Of a DNA stretch of 21,539 bases, positions 7,706 to 15,104 are shown piece by piece. The position numbers and the translations under genes were made by a program. The stretch covers positions 1-21,539 of the forward strand of contig JASHUP010000111.1 of assembly GCA_030039915.1 (NCBI GenBank). Reading direction: 5' to 3'. Under the pieces are notes generated by a model. That model saw only the letters and a program-made list of their open reading frames with translations, did no database searches and was not told the DNA's origin. The stretch's first letter is position 1; each line of letters begins with the position of its first letter. The stretch comes from Thermoplasmata archaeon (GTDB lineage Archaea > Thermoplasmatota > Thermoplasmata > UBA184).

Positions 7706-7763
7706 CGGTGAGGATGCCGCGCTTACAACGCGGAGATCGGCGGTTCGAATCCGTCCCGGCCCA
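7691..7763 (+). tRNA. tRNA-Val (anticodon TAC)
   Basis: A complete 73-base cloverleaf without intron or encoded CCA. Acceptor stem GGGCCGG (7691-7697) pairs perfectly with CCGGCCC (7756-7762), discriminator A 7763. The D stem 7700-7703/7712-7715 encloses AGCGGTGA. The anticodon stem CCGCG/CGCGG encloses CTTACAA, giving anticodon TAC (7724-7726), which reads the valine codon GTA and, with wobble, other GTN codons. The T stem GGCGG/CCGTC encloses TTCGAAT. Its first 15 bases overlap the end of arcS. There is no AT-rich box 25-45 bases upstream, so it may be cut out of the arcS transcript. Confidence 0.97.
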
Positions 7764-7774
7764 TCCATCGCCGG

Positions 7775-7821
7775 GGGCGTGCTCCGCCCGACCCGGGCTA
7801 CGAGGAGGCTTGGGTCGGGCG
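7775..7821. repeat. Cluster of short inverted repeats after the tRNA
   Basis: GGGCG (7775-7779) pairs with CGCCC (7785-7789) over a 5-base loop. As an alternative fold, CGCCCGACCC (7785-7794) pairs perfectly with GGGTCGGGCG (7812-7821) over 17 bases. A longer-range pair, CATCCATCGCC (7762-7772) with GGCGATGGATG (7818-7828), encloses both. The cluster sits at the meeting point of the tRNA and the convergent cyclase gene and covers the cyclase stop. It may act in 3' processing or termination; no T-tract follows. Confidence 0.5.
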
Positions 7822-9786
7822 ATGGATGCTGCCGACCGGTAGCCCGTACTGCCGAAGCAGCGCGACAAACCGCGGATCGTCGCGGATCGAGTCGAAGAAC
7901 ACCCCGCGGTACCACAGCCACAGCACGAGCTCGCCTTCGCGATAGTCCTTCTCAAGCAGGTCGAGCGCCCGCTCCCGATCCCCCATCGCCGCGTACAGCA
8001 TCGCGAGATGCGTTCCGGAAACGTAGGTCTTCTCTTCCCCTCGTTCCACCCGCGCGACCATCTCCCGGGCTTCCTCCGTCCGCCCGAGGAGGGCGTTCAG
8101 GAGGGCGTGGTCGAACGGCACATCGCCCCCAGCGTCCCCGAGCGGGGTATCGGCCTCCCGGACCGCGTCGGCTCTCCGACCCGCTTGCAGGTACGTGATT
8201 CCGAGGTACACGTGGTTCCCGACGGAAGCGGGGTCCTTTTCGAGGAGACTGTGCGCGTACTCGAGCGCGGCCTCGAAGTTCCCGGAGTCGAGCTCGGCCC
8301 ATGCGAGCGTGCCCCGGTGTCTCCCGGCGGGGTCGAGGCGAATCGCGCGTCGGGTCACCTCCTTCGCCTCGTCGAACCGCTCGACGGAGAGCAGCATGAG
8401 CCCGTATTCGCGCAGGGCAGAGAGGTTGCTCGGGTTGAGGGCGATCGCCTTCTCGAATTCGGCTTCCGCGCGCGGCCAGTCATGGTCGAACTGGAACGCG
8501 AGGTTCGCGAGGGTGGAGTGGGCATCGGAGGACTCGGGGTCGAGCGCGAGCGCGCGGTCGGCCAGCTCGCGGGCCCGGGGCATCACGCTACGCATCGGCA
8601 CGCTGTCGCCGGCGATCATCACGTAGGTGTTGGCCCACGCGGCGAACGCCTCGGCGAATCCCGGGTCGAGCGAAGTCGCTCGGTCGAAGTGACGGATCGC
8701 CTCCTCGATCGAGCTCTTCGTGTTCTCCGCCGCCGCGACGAGACCGCGAAGGTACGCTTCGTAGGCCTCCCGGTTCGCGGTGGGTTGCTGCGATGCTTCG
8801 ACCCGTTCGGTTCTCAACAGCTCGAGTCGCAAGGCCTCCGCCGTCCGCTGGGCGATGTCGGTCTGGACCGCGAACACGTCGTCGACCTCGCGATTGTAGC
8901 TGCTCGCCCAGATGTGGCGCTGCGTCGCGACGTCGATGAGCTGCAGGGTGATCCGGATCCGGTTCCCGGCCTTGCGCACGCTCCCCTCCAGCACCGTGTC
9001 GACCCCGAGCTCGGCGCCGACCTCGGCGACCGACTTCGGGGTGGACTTGTAGGGACTCACCGACGTGCGGGCGATGACGCTGAGGTCCCGGACCTGGGAG
9101 AGGACCGAGATGAGCTCCTCCGTGAGACCGTCCGCGAAGTATCCGTCCCCGGGGTCCGGGCTGATGTTGGCGAGCGGCAGGACGGCGAGGTGTCGACCGC
9201 CCTCGATCTTCGGACCGGCCGGCGGGACCGGTCGTGCGCTGCCGGGCGCCCCGATCTTGTAGATGTTCATCGGCAGGCGGATGTGCTTGAGTGCGACGGC
9301 GGGCATTCTCGCGATCGGCGCGGAGATCTTGTTCTCGACCTGGTCGTACGCCTGCTGGGTGAGGCAGATCCCACCGGGGTCGGCGAGCGGCTGGATCCGC
9401 GACGCGATGTTCACCGCGTCGCCGAGGACGTCATCCTGGGTTTGAACCACATCCCCCACGTGGATTCCGATCCGGATCCGGATCTTGCGATCTTTGGGAG
9501 CCGTGCCATTGTACTCCTCCACGGAGCGCTGGACCTCGATCGCGCAGCGGACCGCCTCGAGGGCGCTCTCGAACTCGACCAGGAACGCGTCTCCGACCGT
9601 CTTCACCTCCCGGCCCCGGAACTTCGCGAAGACGGGGCGCAGGAGCCGGTTGTGCCGGTCCAGCACGGCCAGCGCGGTCGCCTCATCGGCCTGGGCGAGG
9701 GCCGAGTACCCGACCATGTCGGTGAACATGATCGCGGCGAGGCGACGGCGCGACTCGACCGCGTTGTCCGACTCGGTGTCCTGCAC
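7798..9786 (-). CDS. Class III adenylate cyclase with TolB-like and TPR domains
   Basis: A 662-residue, apparently soluble protein. Residues 15-185 form a class III nucleotide cyclase domain with all six key positions: metal-binding D23 and D66, adenine-selecting K62 and D119, and transition-state N126 and R130. It should therefore make cAMP from ATP rather than cGMP. Residues about 197-320 match the TolB/FlgO-like N-terminal domain often fused to these cyclases ([23 protein letters not shown]), and the rest is TPR repeats for protein contacts. This architecture is common in soil proteobacteria and acidobacteria and unusual in archaea, where CyaB-type (class IV) cyclases are more usual. The start is GTG 9786 behind a strong GGAGG site, unlike the leaderless neighbours; together these suggest gene transfer from bacteria. 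No cAMP receptor is seen nearby. Confidence 0.88.
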   Translation of the reverse strand: MQDTESDNAVESRRRLAAIMFTDMVGYSALAQADEATALAVLDRHNRLLRPVFAKFRGREVKTVGDAFLVEFESALEAVRCAIEVQRSVEEYNGTAPKDRKIRIRIGIHVGDVVQTQDDVLGDAVNIASRIQPLADPGGICLTQQAYDQVENKISAPIARMPAVALKHIRLPMNIYKIGAPGSARPVPPAGPKIEGGRHLAVLPLANISPDPGDGYFADGLTEELISVLSQVRDLSVIARTSVSPYKSTPKSVAEVGAELGVDTVLEGSVRKAGNRIRITLQLIDVATQRHIWASSYNREVDDVFAVQTDIAQRTAEALRLELLRTERVEASQQPTANREAYEAYLRGLVAAAENTKSSIEEAIRHFDRATSLDPGFAEAFAAWANTYVMIAGDSVPMRSVMPRARELADRALALDPESSDAHSTLANLAFQFDHDWPRAEAEFEKAIALNPSNLSALREYGLMLLSVERFDEAKEVTRRAIRLDPAGRHRGTLAWAELDSGNFEAALEYAHSLLEKDPASVGNHVYLGITYLQAGRRADAVREADTPLGDAGGDVPFDHALLNALLGRTEEAREMVARVERGEEKTYVSGTHLAMLYAAMGDRERALDLLEKDYREGELVLWLWYRGVFFDSIRDDPRFVALLRQYGLPVGSIHRPTQASS

Positions 9787-9788
9787 GT

Positions 9789-9798
9789 CCCCTCCTCC
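9789..9798 (-). promoter_or_regulatory. Strong Shine-Dalgarno site of the cyclase gene
   Basis: Read on the minus strand, GGAGGAGGGG ends two bases before the GTG start, with its GGAGG core seven to nine bases away. It is the strongest ribosome site in the window, and supports GTG 9786. No convincing TATA box is seen in the 130-base region shared with the divergent reductase gene. Confidence 0.6.
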
Positions 9799-9917
9799 AG
9801 GTCCGAACTACCGGAGAAGGGTGTACGGTTGGCGAGTCTTTCAAGATTCCACCACCGTCGCCCTTCGCGCCCGATCGACCCGCGGACGAGGCAGGTAATC
9901 GTAAGCGGGGTGCGGAT

Positions 9918-10925
9918 ATGCCCCGACCGATGAAGACCCGACAACTGGGTCGGCACGGGCCGCAGGTCTCGGCGATCGGGTTCGGCTGCATGGTCATCTC
10001 CGGGTCGTACGGAACGCCCGACGAAGGCGATGGAATCCGGGCCATCCACCGGGCGCTCGAGCTCGGCGTGACGTTCTTCGATACGGCGGACGTGTACGGT
10101 CCGAGCCTCCACGCGAACGAAGCGACCGTCGGTCGAGCCCTCCAAGGGCACCGCGACTCGGTCGTCCTCGCTTCGAAGTGTGGCCTGCTCTCCGCGTCGG
10201 CGCCCGGAGGAAAGCGGGTCGACGGCTCGCCGAAGCACATCCGGGAAGCCTGCGAGGCAACTCTCCGCGCGCTCGGCGTGACAACGATCGACCTCTACTA
10301 CCTGCACCGGGTCGATCCCGAGACCCCGATCGAGGAAAGCGTCCGGGCCATGGCCGAGCTCGTCGACGAAGGCAAGGTCCGCTTCCTGGGGCTCTCCGAA
10401 GTCCACCCGAACACCCTTCGCCGGGCCCACAAGGTCCATCCGATCGCGGCGGTCCAGAGCGAGTACTCCCTTTGGACCCGGGACCCGGAGCAGGAGATCC
10501 TCGCGACCTGCCGCGAGCTCGGCGTGGGGTTCGTACCCTTCAGTCCCCTCGGACGGGGATTCTTCTCGGGCGCGGTCCGTTCCTTAGACGGACTGCCCGA
10601 GGACGACTTCCGCCGTGGACTGCCGCGATTCCAGGGCGCGAACCTTGGATGGAACCTCGAGCTGGTCGACCACCTTGCGGAACTCGCGAGGTCGAAGGGT
10701 TGCACGACCTCCCAGCTCGCCCTCGGCTGGCTCCTCCATCAGGGACCCGACCTCGTGCCGATTCCCGGTACGAAGAACCCGCGCCACGTGGAAGAGAACG
10801 TGGCGGCGGTCGACCTTGCGCTCTCCCCTACCGACCTTCGGGAGATCGACGACGCGGTGGGACCGGAAAAGGTGGCGGGGGAGCGCTACAGCCCTGAGCG
10901 GATGGCCCTCGTCGACCGCGGTTAG
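9918..10925 (+). CDS. Aldo/keto reductase
   Basis: A 335-residue NAD(P)H-dependent reductase of aldehydes or ketones with the (beta/alpha)8 barrel. The catalytic tetrad is visible: D55 and Y60 in [10 protein letters not shown]87 in LASKCG and H130 in YYLHRVD. The coenzyme-phosphate loop is [15 protein letters not shown] near the C-terminus. The order and wording of motifs match the AKR11-13 type of microbial reductases; substrate is not predictable. ATG 9918 is taken; ATG 9930, giving the common start [10 protein letters not shown], is equally good. A weak AT-rich stretch (TAATCGTAA) lies 20-25 bases before 9918. It stands alone, divergent from the cyclase gene, with a hairpin just after its stop. 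Confidence 0.9.
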   Translation: MPRPMKTRQLGRHGPQVSAIGFGCMVISGSYGTPDEGDGIRAIHRALELGVTFFDTADVYGPSLHANEATVGRALQGHRDSVVLASKCGLLSASAPGGKRVDGSPKHIREACEATLRALGVTTIDLYYLHRVDPETPIEESVRAMAELVDEGKVRFLGLSEVHPNTLRRAHKVHPIAAVQSEYSLWTRDPEQEILATCRELGVGFVPFSPLGRGFFSGAVRSLDGLPEDDFRRGLPRFQGANLGWNLELVDHLAELARSKGCTTSQLALGWLLHQGPDLVPIPGTKNPRHVEENVAAVDLALSPTDLREIDDAVGPEKVAGERYSPERMALVDRG

Positions 10926-10934
10926 CCGGGGACT

Positions 10935-10951
10935 CCGGACGAGAGGTCCGG
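10935..10951 (+). terminator. Hairpin after the aldo/keto reductase gene
   Basis: CCGGAC, five bases GAGAG, then GTCCGG form a perfect six-base-pair hairpin starting ten bases after the stop. A short GTTTTCCC tract follows about 20 bases on. Archaeal termination mainly uses T-tracts, so this is a weak terminator candidate. Confidence 0.3.
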
Positions 10952-10995
10952 TTCCTCCGACACCGCCCGTAAGTTTTCCCGCGTTGACATAACTG

Positions 10996-11003
10996 CTTAA
11001 AAA
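10996..11003 (+). promoter_or_regulatory. TATA-like box CTTAAAAA for the membrane protein gene
   Basis: A clear AT-rich box. Transcription would start near 11026, leaving about 15 bases before ATG 11041. A GGGGTG ribosome-site-like sequence at 11030-11035 lies five bases before that ATG and favours it over the GTG at 11032. Confidence 0.55.
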
Positions 11004-11040
11004 CCCCTCTCAATACCGTTTTGCAATCGGGGTGTGGCTC

Positions 11041-11727
11041 ATGTCGTTCGTTGACGACCTCAGCGTGATTGTCGACCTGTTGGTGTTGGTGGCGGTGGCG
11101 ATCTTCTACACGGGATTCCTCGTGTGGTATCACACGATCGTCAAGAAGGATTCCGCCCGGGCGTATACTCACCTCCGAGAGGGAGGCCTGGTTCTCGCGA
11201 CGCTCGGTGCGATCCTGGGTTTGTTCGCCCTGTGGGGTGAGTTCGTTTGGCCCCTCACGATCCCACTCCCCTCCGGCAACCTGACCGTCTACAATCTCTT
11301 CTTTTTCGATCCGCTAGTCTTGCTTTCGTTCCTGCTGGTCTCGTTTGGAGTCGCGGTTTGGCACAAGCTCCCGACCCACTTCGTGGGAGTCATGGGAGTC
11401 GTGAGCGGCGGCGGAGTCGTCTACTACGGTTACCTGGGGTACAACAACGGCCTCACGCTGGACCACCTCGAAACATTTCTCCTGTTCATCGTCTGGGGCG
11501 TCGTGGCGATCGCCTCCTACGGTGCGACGCTGTTCGTGGACTGGTTCGTGATCGGGACCCAGAACCCGAGCGCGGGCCCCCTCGCTTCCACGACGACCCC
11601 GGCGTATCCTCGGATGTGGACCGTCCTGATCATGCTGTTCCTCGCGGTGGTCGTGCTCGCAGGGATTGCCGCGATCTGGTACGGCCAGGATATCATCTGG
11701 GGCCACCTGGGCGGACTTGGACCGTAG
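11041..11727 (+). CDS. Six-helix membrane protein, possibly DUF981 family
   Basis: A 228-residue membrane protein with six hydrophobic segments at about 8-30, 46-68, 82-105, 112-132, 144-168 and 192-214. The short loop NLFFFDPL before the third helix and YLGYNNGLT after the fourth look like conserved blocks. I think this is the DUF981 family of small archaeal membrane proteins, but from memory and not firmly. No transporter or enzyme motif is visible. Third-codon-position GC looks lower than in neighbours, only partly explained by the hydrophobic content. It has its own promoter and convergent genes downstream, so there is no operon partner to suggest a role. Confidence 0.75.
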   Translation: MSFVDDLSVIVDLLVLVAVAIFYTGFLVWYHTIVKKDSARAYTHLREGGLVLATLGAILGLFALWGEFVWPLTIPLPSGNLTVYNLFFFDPLVLLSFLLVSFGVAVWHKLPTHFVGVMGVVSGGGVVYYGYLGYNNGLTLDHLETFLLFIVWGVVAIASYGATLFVDWFVIGTQNPSAGPLASTTTPAYPRMWTVLIMLFLAVVVLAGIAAIWYGQDIIWGHLGGLGP

Positions 11728-11820
11728 GGGTCTCCGCGAAGCGATTTCGCACCCTCCGGGACGCGCTCTCCGCAACCCGTTCCCAGCCCGGGCAGGACCG
11801 GACGACGTTCCTCCCCGGGC

Positions 11821-12480
11821 CTACGGTTCACGCAACGAAAGGTCGTAATGGAGGAACTCGCGGTCGAGTTTCCAGTCGTGGGACTCGTAGAGACGCCGAG
11901 CAAGGTTGTCGACCGCGGTCGATAGTTCGAGGTAGTGGGCTCCCGTCGCCCGACCATGGTCCCGGGCGGCCTCGAGGAGGCGCGAGGCGATCCCCCGCCC
12001 CCGGAGCTTCCGGCTCACAAAGAGGTCGTTGAGGACGTAGATCGGCCCTAGCGACACGGACGAGAAGAGCGGATAGAGTTGAACGAATCCGAGGGCCGCG
12101 CCGCCCTCTTCGGCCAGCCAGATCCGGGATTCGCCGCGCGAAAGCCGGTCCTCCAGGAAACGTCGCGCAGCGGCGAGGTCGGGGGCCTGTTCGTAGAACT
12201 GTCGGTAGGCATCGAAGAGGGGGGCCACCGCGTCGAGGTCGGCGAGCGTCGCGGGACGCACGCGGACCGAACTTTCCGCGGCGGAGGGGGGCCGCGGCGG
12301 GGGAGGGGCGAGGGGTCCGGAACGGGGCCGACGCACGAGCTCCCCCGAGCAGTTCGGACACGAAAACCGGAGACGCCGGTAGCAGCCGGGACAGAACGTG
12401 GTCTCCTGCGCGCAGAAGTAGGCGGCGCCGTCGTCGGAGAGCGCGGCGTGGCAGCGCTCGCACGCGTGCTTGAGGTCCAT
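11821..12480 (-). CDS. DUF1272-like zinc finger fused to a GNAT acetyltransferase
   Basis: 219 residues in two parts. Residues 1-53 carry seven cysteines (7, 10, 23, 30, 33, 41, 44) in the pattern CxxC..C..TTFCPGC..CPNCSGELVRRPR, which closely resembles DUF1272, a small metal-binding protein normally encoded alone. A Pro-rich linker (54-66) leads to a GNAT N-acetyltransferase domain (about 72-219) with the acetyl-CoA loop RKLRGRGIA and the C-terminal ARRLYESHDWK block. It should transfer an acetyl group to an amine, substrate unknown; the finger may bind substrate or partner. The ATG at 12480 is about 26 bases after a TATA-like box. Downstream it converges on the membrane protein gene across 93 bases holding only a weak five-base-pair hairpin. 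Confidence 0.82.
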   Translation of the reverse strand: MDLKHACERCHAALSDDGAAYFCAQETTFCPGCYRRLRFSCPNCSGELVRRPRSGPLAPPPPRPPSAAESSVRVRPATLADLDAVAPLFDAYRQFYEQAPDLAAARRFLEDRLSRGESRIWLAEEGGAALGFVQLYPLFSSVSLGPIYVLNDLFVSRKLRGRGIASRLLEAARDHGRATGAHYLELSTAVDNLARRLYESHDWKLDREFLHYDLSLREP

Positions 12481-12503
12481 GGACGCCCATCCCCTCGGAC
12501 GGG

Positions 12504-12509
12504 CTTAAC
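12504..12509 (-). promoter_or_regulatory. TATA-like box for the zinc finger-GNAT gene
   Basis: Read on the minus strand as GTTAAG, centred about 26 bases before ATG 12480. It shows this gene can be transcribed apart from the Nudix-like gene upstream. Confidence 0.45.
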
Positions 12510-12526
12510 GGTTCAAGGGGCGGCCG

Positions 12527-13096
12527 TCAGGTAATGCGGGCGCCGAGCGGATAGCCGGCCAGGATGAGAATGTCGCCGTGGCCCCGCCCCAACTGCGGCG
12601 CCGCCACGAGCCGGGTGTCGATGAGCCGGAGCTCCTTGAAGCTCGACGAGCTCATCTCCCGTCCTCTCGGCCAATCGCCCCGGAACAGAAAGTGAAGGTC
12701 CCAGTGAGCCCCGGTCTCGGGGTCGATCCGGGACGGGTACGACTCCGAGAAGACCTCGGGACCCCGGAGCTCGAGGTGGTCGATCCCGAGCTGCTCGCGG
12801 ACGATCCGTTCCGCGGCGGCCCGAGGACTCTCGAACTCGAGGAGATGGCAGGCCGGAAGCACCCACCGGTCCTGCAAGGACTCTAGGTGCTTCGGATCGA
12901 GGTTCCCGATCTCGGCCCATGGAGCGCCCGGGGCCGGCCGACCGAGGAGCACGAGATTCGGGTTCTTCGGGTCGCCGACCAGGACGAACGCCGAGAGGCA
13001 GAGACCCGCGGGAGGGACCGCCCACATGCGTCGTCCCGCGACCTCGCCCTCACTGGGCCGGAAGCGGGCGAACCGGCGCGGGGTCGCCGCGTTCAC
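12527..13096 (-). CDS. Degenerate Nudix-like protein
   Basis: A 189-residue protein whose middle resembles a Nudix domain: a strand SAFVLVGDPKNPNLVLLGR, then a WVLPACHLLEFESPRAAAER segment followed by IVREQLGI. The Nudix box GX5EX7REUXEEXGU is only partly kept: the ES..AA..R and E.LGI positions are there, but the RE..EE metal-binding core reads RI..EQ, so ordinary diphosphohydrolase activity is doubtful. The C-terminal half (DPETGAHWDLHFLFRGDWP) looks like the later Nudix strands. GTG 13096 lies about 27 bases after a TATA-like CCATAA; ATG 13027 is an alternative. The unrecognised gene upstream ends 33 bases away on the same strand. Function unknown; perhaps a nucleotide-binding sensor. Confidence 0.65.
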   Translation of the reverse strand: MNAATPRRFARFRPSEGEVAGRRMWAVPPAGLCLSAFVLVGDPKNPNLVLLGRPAPGAPWAEIGNLDPKHLESLQDRWVLPACHLLEFESPRAAAERIVREQLGIDHLELRGPEVFSESYPSRIDPETGAHWDLHFLFRGDWPRGREMSSSSFKELRLIDTRLVAAPQLGRGHGDILILAGYPLGARIT

Positions 13097-13120
13097 GCGC
13101 CGGGGCAAAGGAACCCGTCC

Positions 13121-13126
13121 TTATGG
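13121..13126 (-). promoter_or_regulatory. Weak TATA-like box for the Nudix-like gene
   Basis: Read on the minus strand as CCATAA, centred about 27 bases before GTG 13096. It sits between the end of the upstream gene and this start; a weak match. Confidence 0.3.
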
Positions 13127-13129
13127 AAC

Positions 13130-13852
13130 CTACTTCGGGCCTCGAGCCGAGGAAAACGCGTCCTCGAGACCGGGAATCTCCCCGAGGCGGATCGACGCTC
13201 CCACCCGCAGATCCTCCCCGTCGGGGATTTTCTCGGCGGTGATAGTTCCCTCTTTCCAGTGCGCGAGGTCGGCCGCGCGAAGCTCGAAGACGAAGTCGAA
13301 CGCCATCCGGCCGGGCCCGGGGGGGCCGACCGCACCGAAGAACGGGAGCAGCGAGCCGTCCATCAGGGCCCGCACGACCGGCCGGACTCCCTCGACCGTG
13401 GTCGGGTAGTCGCCGCGAGCGCGGTCGGCGTTGGCCACTCCGACGGCACGGCGTCCTCCACCCTCGTCGAGCCGCTGCAGAATCTCCTGGGCGATCGGCG
13501 GCAGTCGGACGAAGTCGGCGAGTCGGGCCACCGCGGCCTCGGGCTCGTCCGAGCGGACGACCGTCCAGAGCGCCATGTTCGCGATCGCGTCCTGCGGCCG
13601 CGCGGCGGTCGGTTCGTCCGCGAGGAACAGGTGGCCCGGCGGGATCCAGCCGAGCTCGACGGGGCCGGGCTCGTCCGCGGAGGAGTCCCGGCCCCGCAGC
13701 TCGAGCCAGAACGGCGTCGGGTCGCTCGCGCGGACCATCGCGTAGAGGACCCGGTTCACTACCGCTCGAGAGTTCCCCCAGAGAAAGGTGGCGTAGCGCG
13801 CGTCGCGGCCGAGGGAGGAGAGGTCCAGCGCGGGGCGCGCCGCCTTCTCCAT
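13130..13852 (-). CDS. Protein of unknown function, possibly a degenerate RecA/KaiC-like fold
   Basis: 240 residues, not recognised. The chain shows alternating strands and helices: ARYATFLWGNSRAVVNRVLYAMV, a strand FWLELRGRD, HLFLADEPTA, RRAVGVANADRA, RALMDGSLLPFFGAVGPP, and MAFDFVFELRAA. The order (glycine turn, helix, hydrophobic strands ending in Asp or Asn, late beta-rich tail) recalls RecA/KaiC-type ATPases, but there is no GKT/S Walker A, so any P-loop would be lost. This is a fold impression only. ATG 13852 is used, with a GTG one codon earlier; a run of six T residues on the minus strand 26-31 bases upstream could be its TATA element. It is followed after 33 bases by the Nudix-like gene and is divergent from phoU. 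Confidence 0.6.
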   Translation of the reverse strand: MEKAARPALDLSSLGRDARYATFLWGNSRAVVNRVLYAMVRASDPTPFWLELRGRDSSADEPGPVELGWIPPGHLFLADEPTAARPQDAIANMALWTVVRSDEPEAAVARLADFVRLPPIAQEILQRLDEGGGRRAVGVANADRARGDYPTTVEGVRPVVRALMDGSLLPFFGAVGPPGPGRMAFDFVFELRAADLAHWKEGTITAEKIPDGEDLRVGASIRLGEIPGLEDAFSSARGPK

Positions 13853-13877
13853 CACGACTCCGAGCGGGCGTGGGGGG

Positions 13878-13883
13878 AAAAAA
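13878..13883 (-). promoter_or_regulatory. T-run promoter element of the unknown gene
   Basis: On the minus strand GGTTTTTTCC, centred about 28 bases before ATG 13852, is the only AT-rich stretch near this start. Confidence 0.35.
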
Positions 13884-13931
13884 CCTCACTTGGAGCGGCG
13901 AGGGGGTACGCCCGCTTGGACCCCCCGGCGG

Positions 13932-13979
13932 ACCTATACCTATAGTACGAACTATAGTCTAAATTGAAATTCTATATAT
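13932..13979 (+). promoter_or_regulatory. AT-rich promoter and palindromic operator upstream of the phoU-like gene
   Basis: About 48 bases of mostly A and T in DNA that is otherwise about two-thirds G+C. It contains a tandem ACCTAT (13932-13943), a perfect inverted repeat CTATAGT-ACGA-ACTATAG (13940-13957), an AAATTGAAATT segment and a TATATA box (13973-13978) about 28 bases before ATG 14004. The arrangement of palindrome then TATA fits an operator bound by a dimeric regulator, perhaps the phoU-like product or a phosphate-sensing factor; the binder is inferred. Confidence 0.6.
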
Positions 13980-14003
13980 GCGGTGCACGCCCTGTTCCCG
14001 ACG

Positions 14004-15044
14004 ATGAGGAAAAACCATGTCGTGGAGGACCCGGCCGGCGGCGGTCGGCGGGTGCCTGTGCCCACTACCCGACCGTCCGCGCCGTCGAAGAGCGCGCGCT
14101 TCTCGCCGCTCGCGACCGTCCGACCCTCCGTGGATCTCCCCGGGCCTCCCGACGACTCGGGGGCGTTCGAGGTCGCGACCCTCACGGTCGGTCGGGGCGA
14201 GCCTCCCGAACATCTCTTCCGGCGACTGCTGGGGGCCTACCTCGGTGGTGCTCGCGAGTTCGCGGTCCGCGAGAAACCCACCCTCAGCTCGGGGACGCAC
14301 GACGTCGTTCGGACGTTCTGTCGACGGACCCGGCAGCCCGAGGTCATCTCGGACGAGCCGGGCCTCTTGCGGCTGCGGGATCTCGCATTCGAGAGCCCGA
14401 TCCCGCTCGACCAGCGGATCGCTCGAATGGGCCGCCTGGTCCTCGAGTTCCATCGAGAGGCGGTCGACAGCTGGTCGGCGCTGCCGTTCGGAGCGGACGG
14501 CTACTGGGAACGCCGGGATGACGAGATCGACCGCGAATCCTGGTACGTGGAGCGGGTGGCGGCCATCCGGCTCGGTGCCGAGGGGCGACGCACCGACTGG
14601 CTCGGGATCTGGACGACCGCCCGCAGCCTCGAGCGCATCGCCGACCACGCGGTGGCGCTCGGAGAAGCCGGGCGCCGGTTGGTCGACCTACCGAACGGGG
14701 TGGGACCCGTTACCTCGCTCCGTCAGTTCCATGGCCAGGCGATGGAGCATCTCGAAGGGGTGCTCGAAGCGAACGACGGCGCGGGCGCGAACGACCTGCT
14801 CGACTTCGGCGACGCCCTCCTGGCATCGGGAAGGGCCCTCTCCGACCGGCTGCTGCCGGCCGTGGGGGGCGGAACGATGCCCCCGGCGACGGCCGCGGCC
14901 GTGGCCCGGATCCTCGAGTCGATCGGGAGGACCATCGCCTACGCGCAGGACATCGCGCAGGTGACGCTCGACCGGTCGGTCCCGAAGGCCGGCGCCGAGG
15001 GGAAGGCCCCCGGCCGACGGGCCGCCGTATATCCGACCCCATAA
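14004..15044 (+). CDS. PhoU-like phosphate regulator with altered N-terminal domain
   Basis: 346 residues. Archaeal PhoU-like regulators usually have an N-terminal AbrB-type DNA-binding domain and then two PhoU three-helix bundles. Here the PhoU hallmark ARSLERIADHAVALGE begins at residue 206, and a later SLRQFHGQAMEHLEGVLE and VARILESIGRTIAYAQDIA complete the second bundle. The first bundle (about 120-230) includes RIARMGRLVLEFHREAVD. The N-terminal region begins MRKNHVVEDPAGGGRRVPVP, where relatives have an R-K-x-x..GGSYxVSLPKxW block, so the AbrB part seems eroded or replaced. ATG 14004 is chosen because it is 28 bases after TATATA; GTG 13983 is an alternative. PhoU proteins couple phosphate transport to signalling; the genes that follow suggest a link to polyphosphate. 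No Pst transporter is nearby. Confidence 0.75.
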   Translation: MRKNHVVEDPAGGGRRVPVPTTRPSAPSKSARFSPLATVRPSVDLPGPPDDSGAFEVATLTVGRGEPPEHLFRRLLGAYLGGAREFAVREKPTLSSGTHDVVRTFCRRTRQPEVISDEPGLLRLRDLAFESPIPLDQRIARMGRLVLEFHREAVDSWSALPFGADGYWERRDDEIDRESWYVERVAAIRLGAEGRRTDWLGIWTTARSLERIADHAVALGEAGRRLVDLPNGVGPVTSLRQFHGQAMEHLEGVLEANDGAGANDLLDFGDALLASGRALSDRLLPAVGGGTMPPATAAAVARILESIGRTIAYAQDIAQVTLDRSVPKAGAEGKAPGRRAAVYPTP

Positions 15045-15047
15045 CGG

Positions 15048-15066
15048 CCCCTATCGGAGGGGTTTT
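15048..15066 (+). terminator. Hairpin and T-tract after the phoU-like gene
   Basis: CCCCT, loop ATCGG, AGGGG, then TTTT, beginning four bases after the stop codon. It has the layout of an intrinsic terminator; in archaea the T-tract is the active part. It would separate this gene from sixA. Confidence 0.5.
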
Positions 15067-15104
15067 CTACCCCGACGCCTGCCTCCGGACCCCCCACGGG
15101 TTCT

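Noticed and set aside
7762..7828. Integration attachment site next to the tRNA
   Set aside because: No integrase gene and no direct repeat of the tRNA 3' end were seen; the repeats are inverted, not direct.
8008..9933. Long open frame on the plus strand opposite the cyclase gene (641 codons)
   Set aside because: It mirrors the coding pattern of the cyclase on the other strand and has no recognisable domain; the minus-strand reading has all catalytic residues.
11736..11750. Hairpin GCGAA-GCGAT-TTCGC after the membrane protein gene
   Set aside because: Only five base pairs with no T-tract; expected by chance in this composition, so not listed as a terminator.
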